From Streptomyces diastatochromogenes (GTDB lineage Bacteria > Actinomycetota > Actinomycetes > Streptomycetales > Streptomycetaceae): 64,000 nt of DNA. The translations under genes and the position numbers were made by a program. Location: the NCBI GenBank assembly GCA_026913215.1, contig JAPTYK010000001.1, positions 5,766,001-5,830,000 on the forward strand, read 5' to 3'. The notes beneath the pieces were generated by a model. It made no database searches and was not told the DNA's origin. It saw nothing but the letters and a program-made list of their open reading frames with translations. Positions 61,793 to 64,000 of this stretch are shown piece by piece (positions within the stretch are counted from its first letter, which is position 1; the number at the start of each line of letters is the position of its first letter).

Positions 61793-62911
61793 GGCGACTC
61801 CAGCGGGCAGAAGTAGGTGGTGGGGTCGAACGTGGGGCTCATCGCCTCGGCGAGCCGGGCGAGCAGGACGAGCCGGTCCTCGGGGGCCAGGTCGGCCAGG
61901 TTGTAGACGCCGAGGATGCGCATGGCCAGGTAGGGGCGGAGCAGGTTAGCCAGGTCCGACCCTGGCCAGAGGCGGTCCGCGACCGGCCGTACGAGCTGGG
62001 TCCAGTACGCGGTCACCGCGGCTTGCCGGGGAGCCGAGAGGTGCGGGGTGTAGTCGATGTGGATGGTGCTGGTGGTGTGGTCGATGTCCGCTCGTCGGAG
62101 CTCGGGGGTGTTGGCCGGGACGTGGGCGAAGGTGGCGGGGTGGTCGGCGAAGGCGGTCGGGTTGTACGTGGGGACGAGCCAGCCGCCGAGGGCGGAGGCG
62201 TACCAGAGGAAGTTGGCGAACTCGCCGGGGATGCTGTTCATCCCGGCGGTGTCGTAGTCGAACCAGGCGAGCGGGTGGGCGAGGTTGACGTCGGTGGGGT
62301 CGCCCTGGGTGAGGGCCGCCCAGACCGGCTCCGCGGAGGCGAAGTGGGCGCGGAGCCAGCGGAGGGTCGCGGCCCAGTCCAGGTGGTGCCGGCGGCCGTT
62401 GATGTTCAGGGCGTAGGTGTCGAGGCGGGAGACCGGGACGTCGATGAGGCCGTCGGCGAACAGGAAGTCCCTACCGGCGTAGTACGTGTCAAGGCGGCCG
62501 CCGGGCGCCGCGCGGTCCCAGTACAGCTTGCGGACGACGTGCGTCGGCTCGGTCGGCCATGCTGTCGTGAGAATGACCTCGCGGTACGCCGCCGTGAGCT
62601 CGTCCATGTAGCTGCGGAGATCACTGCTCGGTTCGTCCGCGTTGAGGAGGTCGAGCAGGAGTCCCTGGTCGGTGCCGCCGGGGAGGCGTTCGTACGCGGA
62701 GGTGCCCGCCCGGCACGCGCAGGTGGGCGTCGAGGGCAGGGACGCGGTAGTGCCGGGACAGGCGGGCGTGGCCGCGGATCTCCTCGCGGGCCTCGGCCGG
62801 GTCGCGGGTGTACTTCAGGAGCAGCGGGCGGCCGAGGAGGTCGACGGGGCGGAGCAGGTTGCGGGTGAAGCGCCGTACCGGACCCAGCCGGAGGAGAGGC
62901 TGGAAGGTCAT
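61778..62911 (-). CDS. APH-like phosphotransferase (frameshifted)
   Basis: Repaired length about 378 residues. Two-lobe kinase-like protein: the N-lobe includes GRPLLLKYTRDPAEAREEIRGHARLSRHYRVPAL with a candidate ATP-binding Lys; the C-lobe has a catalytic-loop-like TQGDPTDVNLAHPLAWFDYD, in which GDPTDVN stands for HGDxxxxN and FDYDTAG gives the metal Asp. The usual His is Gln (QGD). Breaks at about 62690 (net two bases) and at the stop. With one C restored it ends ESPCPAP at 61778, overlapping the SDR start. The ATG overlaps the GT9 stop (ATGA). Substrate unknown; sugar or aminocyclitol kinase is inference. Confidence 0.7.
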
Positions 62912-63999
62912 GGTTTTACCCCGTTGAGTAGTTCGAGGCCGACCTGGGCCAGCGCGGCGGGCGGGAAGGCGTCCATGTGGATGTTCGTGTCCGGGGCGAT
63001 GGCGTCGCGGACGGGACAGAGGTCGCCCTGGTGCATGCGGTCGGACAGGGCGGTGGCGACGGCGTGGTGGTGCGGCAGGCCGGTGCGCCATTTGCTGTGG
63101 CTGTGGCGGGAGTACAGGCCGATGACGGGTGGGGAGCTTCCGTCACGGCGGCGGGCCATCGCGGCGAGGTGGGTGAGACCGGTGTCGTTGCCGACGATGA
63201 GGTGGCAGTGCGGGAAGAGGTCGACGAGATCGTCGGCCGGCATGCCGTCGATGCGGAGGGCCTGTACGTGGCGCCGGGGAGCTTCTGCGGTGATGCGGAG
63301 GCCGTCGCCCGGGTTGCCGCCGATGAGCAGCAGCCGGGCCTGGGCCTGCTGGGCCTCCGCGATGTGCTCGACGAGTTCGATGTAGCGCTGGGCGGTGTAG
63401 TCCTTGCGCTCCGGCCAGCTGGTGGCGGTGATGGCGGCGACGGTCAGGCCGCCCAGCCAGCCCACCGAGCGCAGTTCCTCCACGAGGTTGTTCGGACCGG
63501 TCGCGAGGGTGGGAGCGAAGGGGGCCGTGTCGGGCAGGCGGATGCCGAGGCGGCGCTCCAGGGCCAGGTAGTGGCGGGTGGGCAGGTCCGGGTGGGCGCG
63601 GCCGTCGCTCGACCAGCACGGCGGGGCCGCCGGGTCGAGCACCAGGCTCACCACCGCCTCCGAGCCGTGCGCCTCGATCCCCGCGCGGTCGCCGATCACG
63701 GCCCGCCAGCCGCTGGGCGGGGTGGGCTGGGGCTTGGTGATCAGCCCGGTGCGGGCGATCAGCCCCGCGTACGGACCCACCGCCCGGACGGCCACGCGAA
63801 CCGACCGCAGCCGCAGCCAGTCGAGGACCGCGCGGACTCCCGAAAGCGCGAGGAGGGTGTCGCCGAGCTTCCCCTCGAAGGCCACCGCGACCTCGCCGCA
63901 CCCGCTCAGGCGGTGGACGAGCTCGGCGGAGACGGCCAGCGGGAGCGGTGCGCCGGTGGGAACGCTGTCGCGGTCGTACCCGAGCGGGGTGGTGTGCAC
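62908..63999 (-). CDS. Family 9 (heptosyltransferase-like) glycosyltransferase, possibly partial at 5' end
   Basis: At least 363 residues; frame intact. GT-B fold: AVAFEGKLGDTLLALSGVRAVLDWL near the N-terminus, a middle linker, TVAAITATSWPERKDYTAQRYIEL, LLLIGGNPGDG and the donor-site HLIVGNDTGLTHLAAMARRR with VIGLYSRHSHSKW, as in WaaC/WaaF-type GT9 enzymes. In Gram-positives GT9 proteins occur in secondary-metabolite or surface-sugar clusters. A GTG lies at 63997-63999, but the gene may start beyond the window edge. First visible gene of the coupled GT9 / kinase / SDR / phosphatase operon. Confidence 0.82.
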   Translation of the reverse strand: MHTTPLGYDRDSVPTGAPLPLAVSAELVHRLSGCGEVAVAFEGKLGDTLLALSGVRAVLDWLRLRSVRVAVRAVGPYAGLIARTGLITKPQPTPPSGWRAVIGDRAGIEAHGSEAVVSLVLDPAAPPCWSSDGRAHPDLPTRHYLALERRLGIRLPDTAPFAPTLATGPNNLVEELRSVGWLGGLTVAAITATSWPERKDYTAQRYIELVEHIAEAQQAQARLLLIGGNPGDGLRITAEAPRRHVQALRIDGMPADDLVDLFPHCHLIVGNDTGLTHLAAMARRRDGSSPPVIGLYSRHSHSKWRTGLPHHHAVATALSDRMHQGDLCPVRDAIAPDTNIHMDAFPPAALAQVGLELLNGVKP

Positions 64000-64000
64000 G

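Noticed and set aside
2384..62911. Calling the broken genes true pseudogenes
   Set aside because: Too many essential genes are affected, all by loss of G or C, and single-base repair restores full family length each time.
1..64000. tRNA, rRNA, CRISPR arrays, insertion sequences or integrases
   Set aside because: None was recognised by eye; the repeats found are short tandem arrays without spacers, and no transposase or integrase motifs were seen. A tRNAscan or IS search would settle this.

Overview
The window is chromosomal DNA of a Streptomyces (or very close actinomycete). The base composition is very GC-rich with G/C third codon positions, GTG/TTG starts are common, several promoters look leaderless, and gene content and order are those of a Streptomyces core region: parE, parC, ptsH, sepH, cutRS, dut, ceoBC. 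I see no rRNA, tRNA, CRISPR array, transposase or integrase.

Layout. 1-8.9 kb: 3' end of topoisomerase IV parE, a NarL-type two-component pair, a DUF485/acetate-type symporter pair with a CitA/CitB-type two-component system, and a CobW GTPase. 8.9-16.9 kb: parC, a pair of M16 peptidase subunits, a secreted M23 cell-wall peptidase behind a c-di-AMP (ydaO) riboswitch, a GntR regulator and ptsH with a DasR-like operator. 17-23.9 kb: a GNAT/acyl-CoA synthetase fusion, DUF5998, a nucleotide phosphodiesterase, tdk, and a TetR/isochorismatase pair. 24-29.1 kb: a YfhO-type membrane protein, a GT2 and a polysialyltransferase-like protein, with PHO-box-like repeats. 29.1-38.3 kb: VOC protein, sulfurtransferase, sepH, membrane protein, lactone oxidase, MFS, hemH, suhB and a 57-residue small protein. 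38.6-44.8 kb: cutRS, then the conserved DUF4193 / EcsC-like / DUF3093 / thioesterase / dut / DUF3710 block. 45-56.5 kb: ABC ATPase, YCII protein, kdpDE, OB-fold and DUF3159 proteins, two TrkA-type proteins divergent from a KimA-type potassium permease, and a TrmA-type RNA methyltransferase. 56.5-64 kb: accessory DNA with an unknown gene, a TcmP/DUF5131 pair, a HAD phosphatase and a GT9 / APH-like kinase / SDR / histidine-phosphatase operon that runs off the window.

The most important caveat is sequence quality. About 28 genes, including essential ones such as parC, hemH and dut, are broken by frameshifts. Nearly all are repaired by restoring one or two G or C bases. I read these as sequencing/assembly deletions, not pseudogenes. 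Gene spans are therefore given for the repaired gene, and each entry names the break points. Product lengths quoted for those genes assume the repair.

Biologically the clearest themes are potassium and c-di-AMP physiology (KimA-type permease, CeoB/CeoC, KdpDE and a ydaO riboswitch on a cell-wall hydrolase), cell-envelope control (CutRS, SepH, the YfhO/GT2/polysialyltransferase group) and housekeeping. The 3' accessory region is where undescribed function is most likely.
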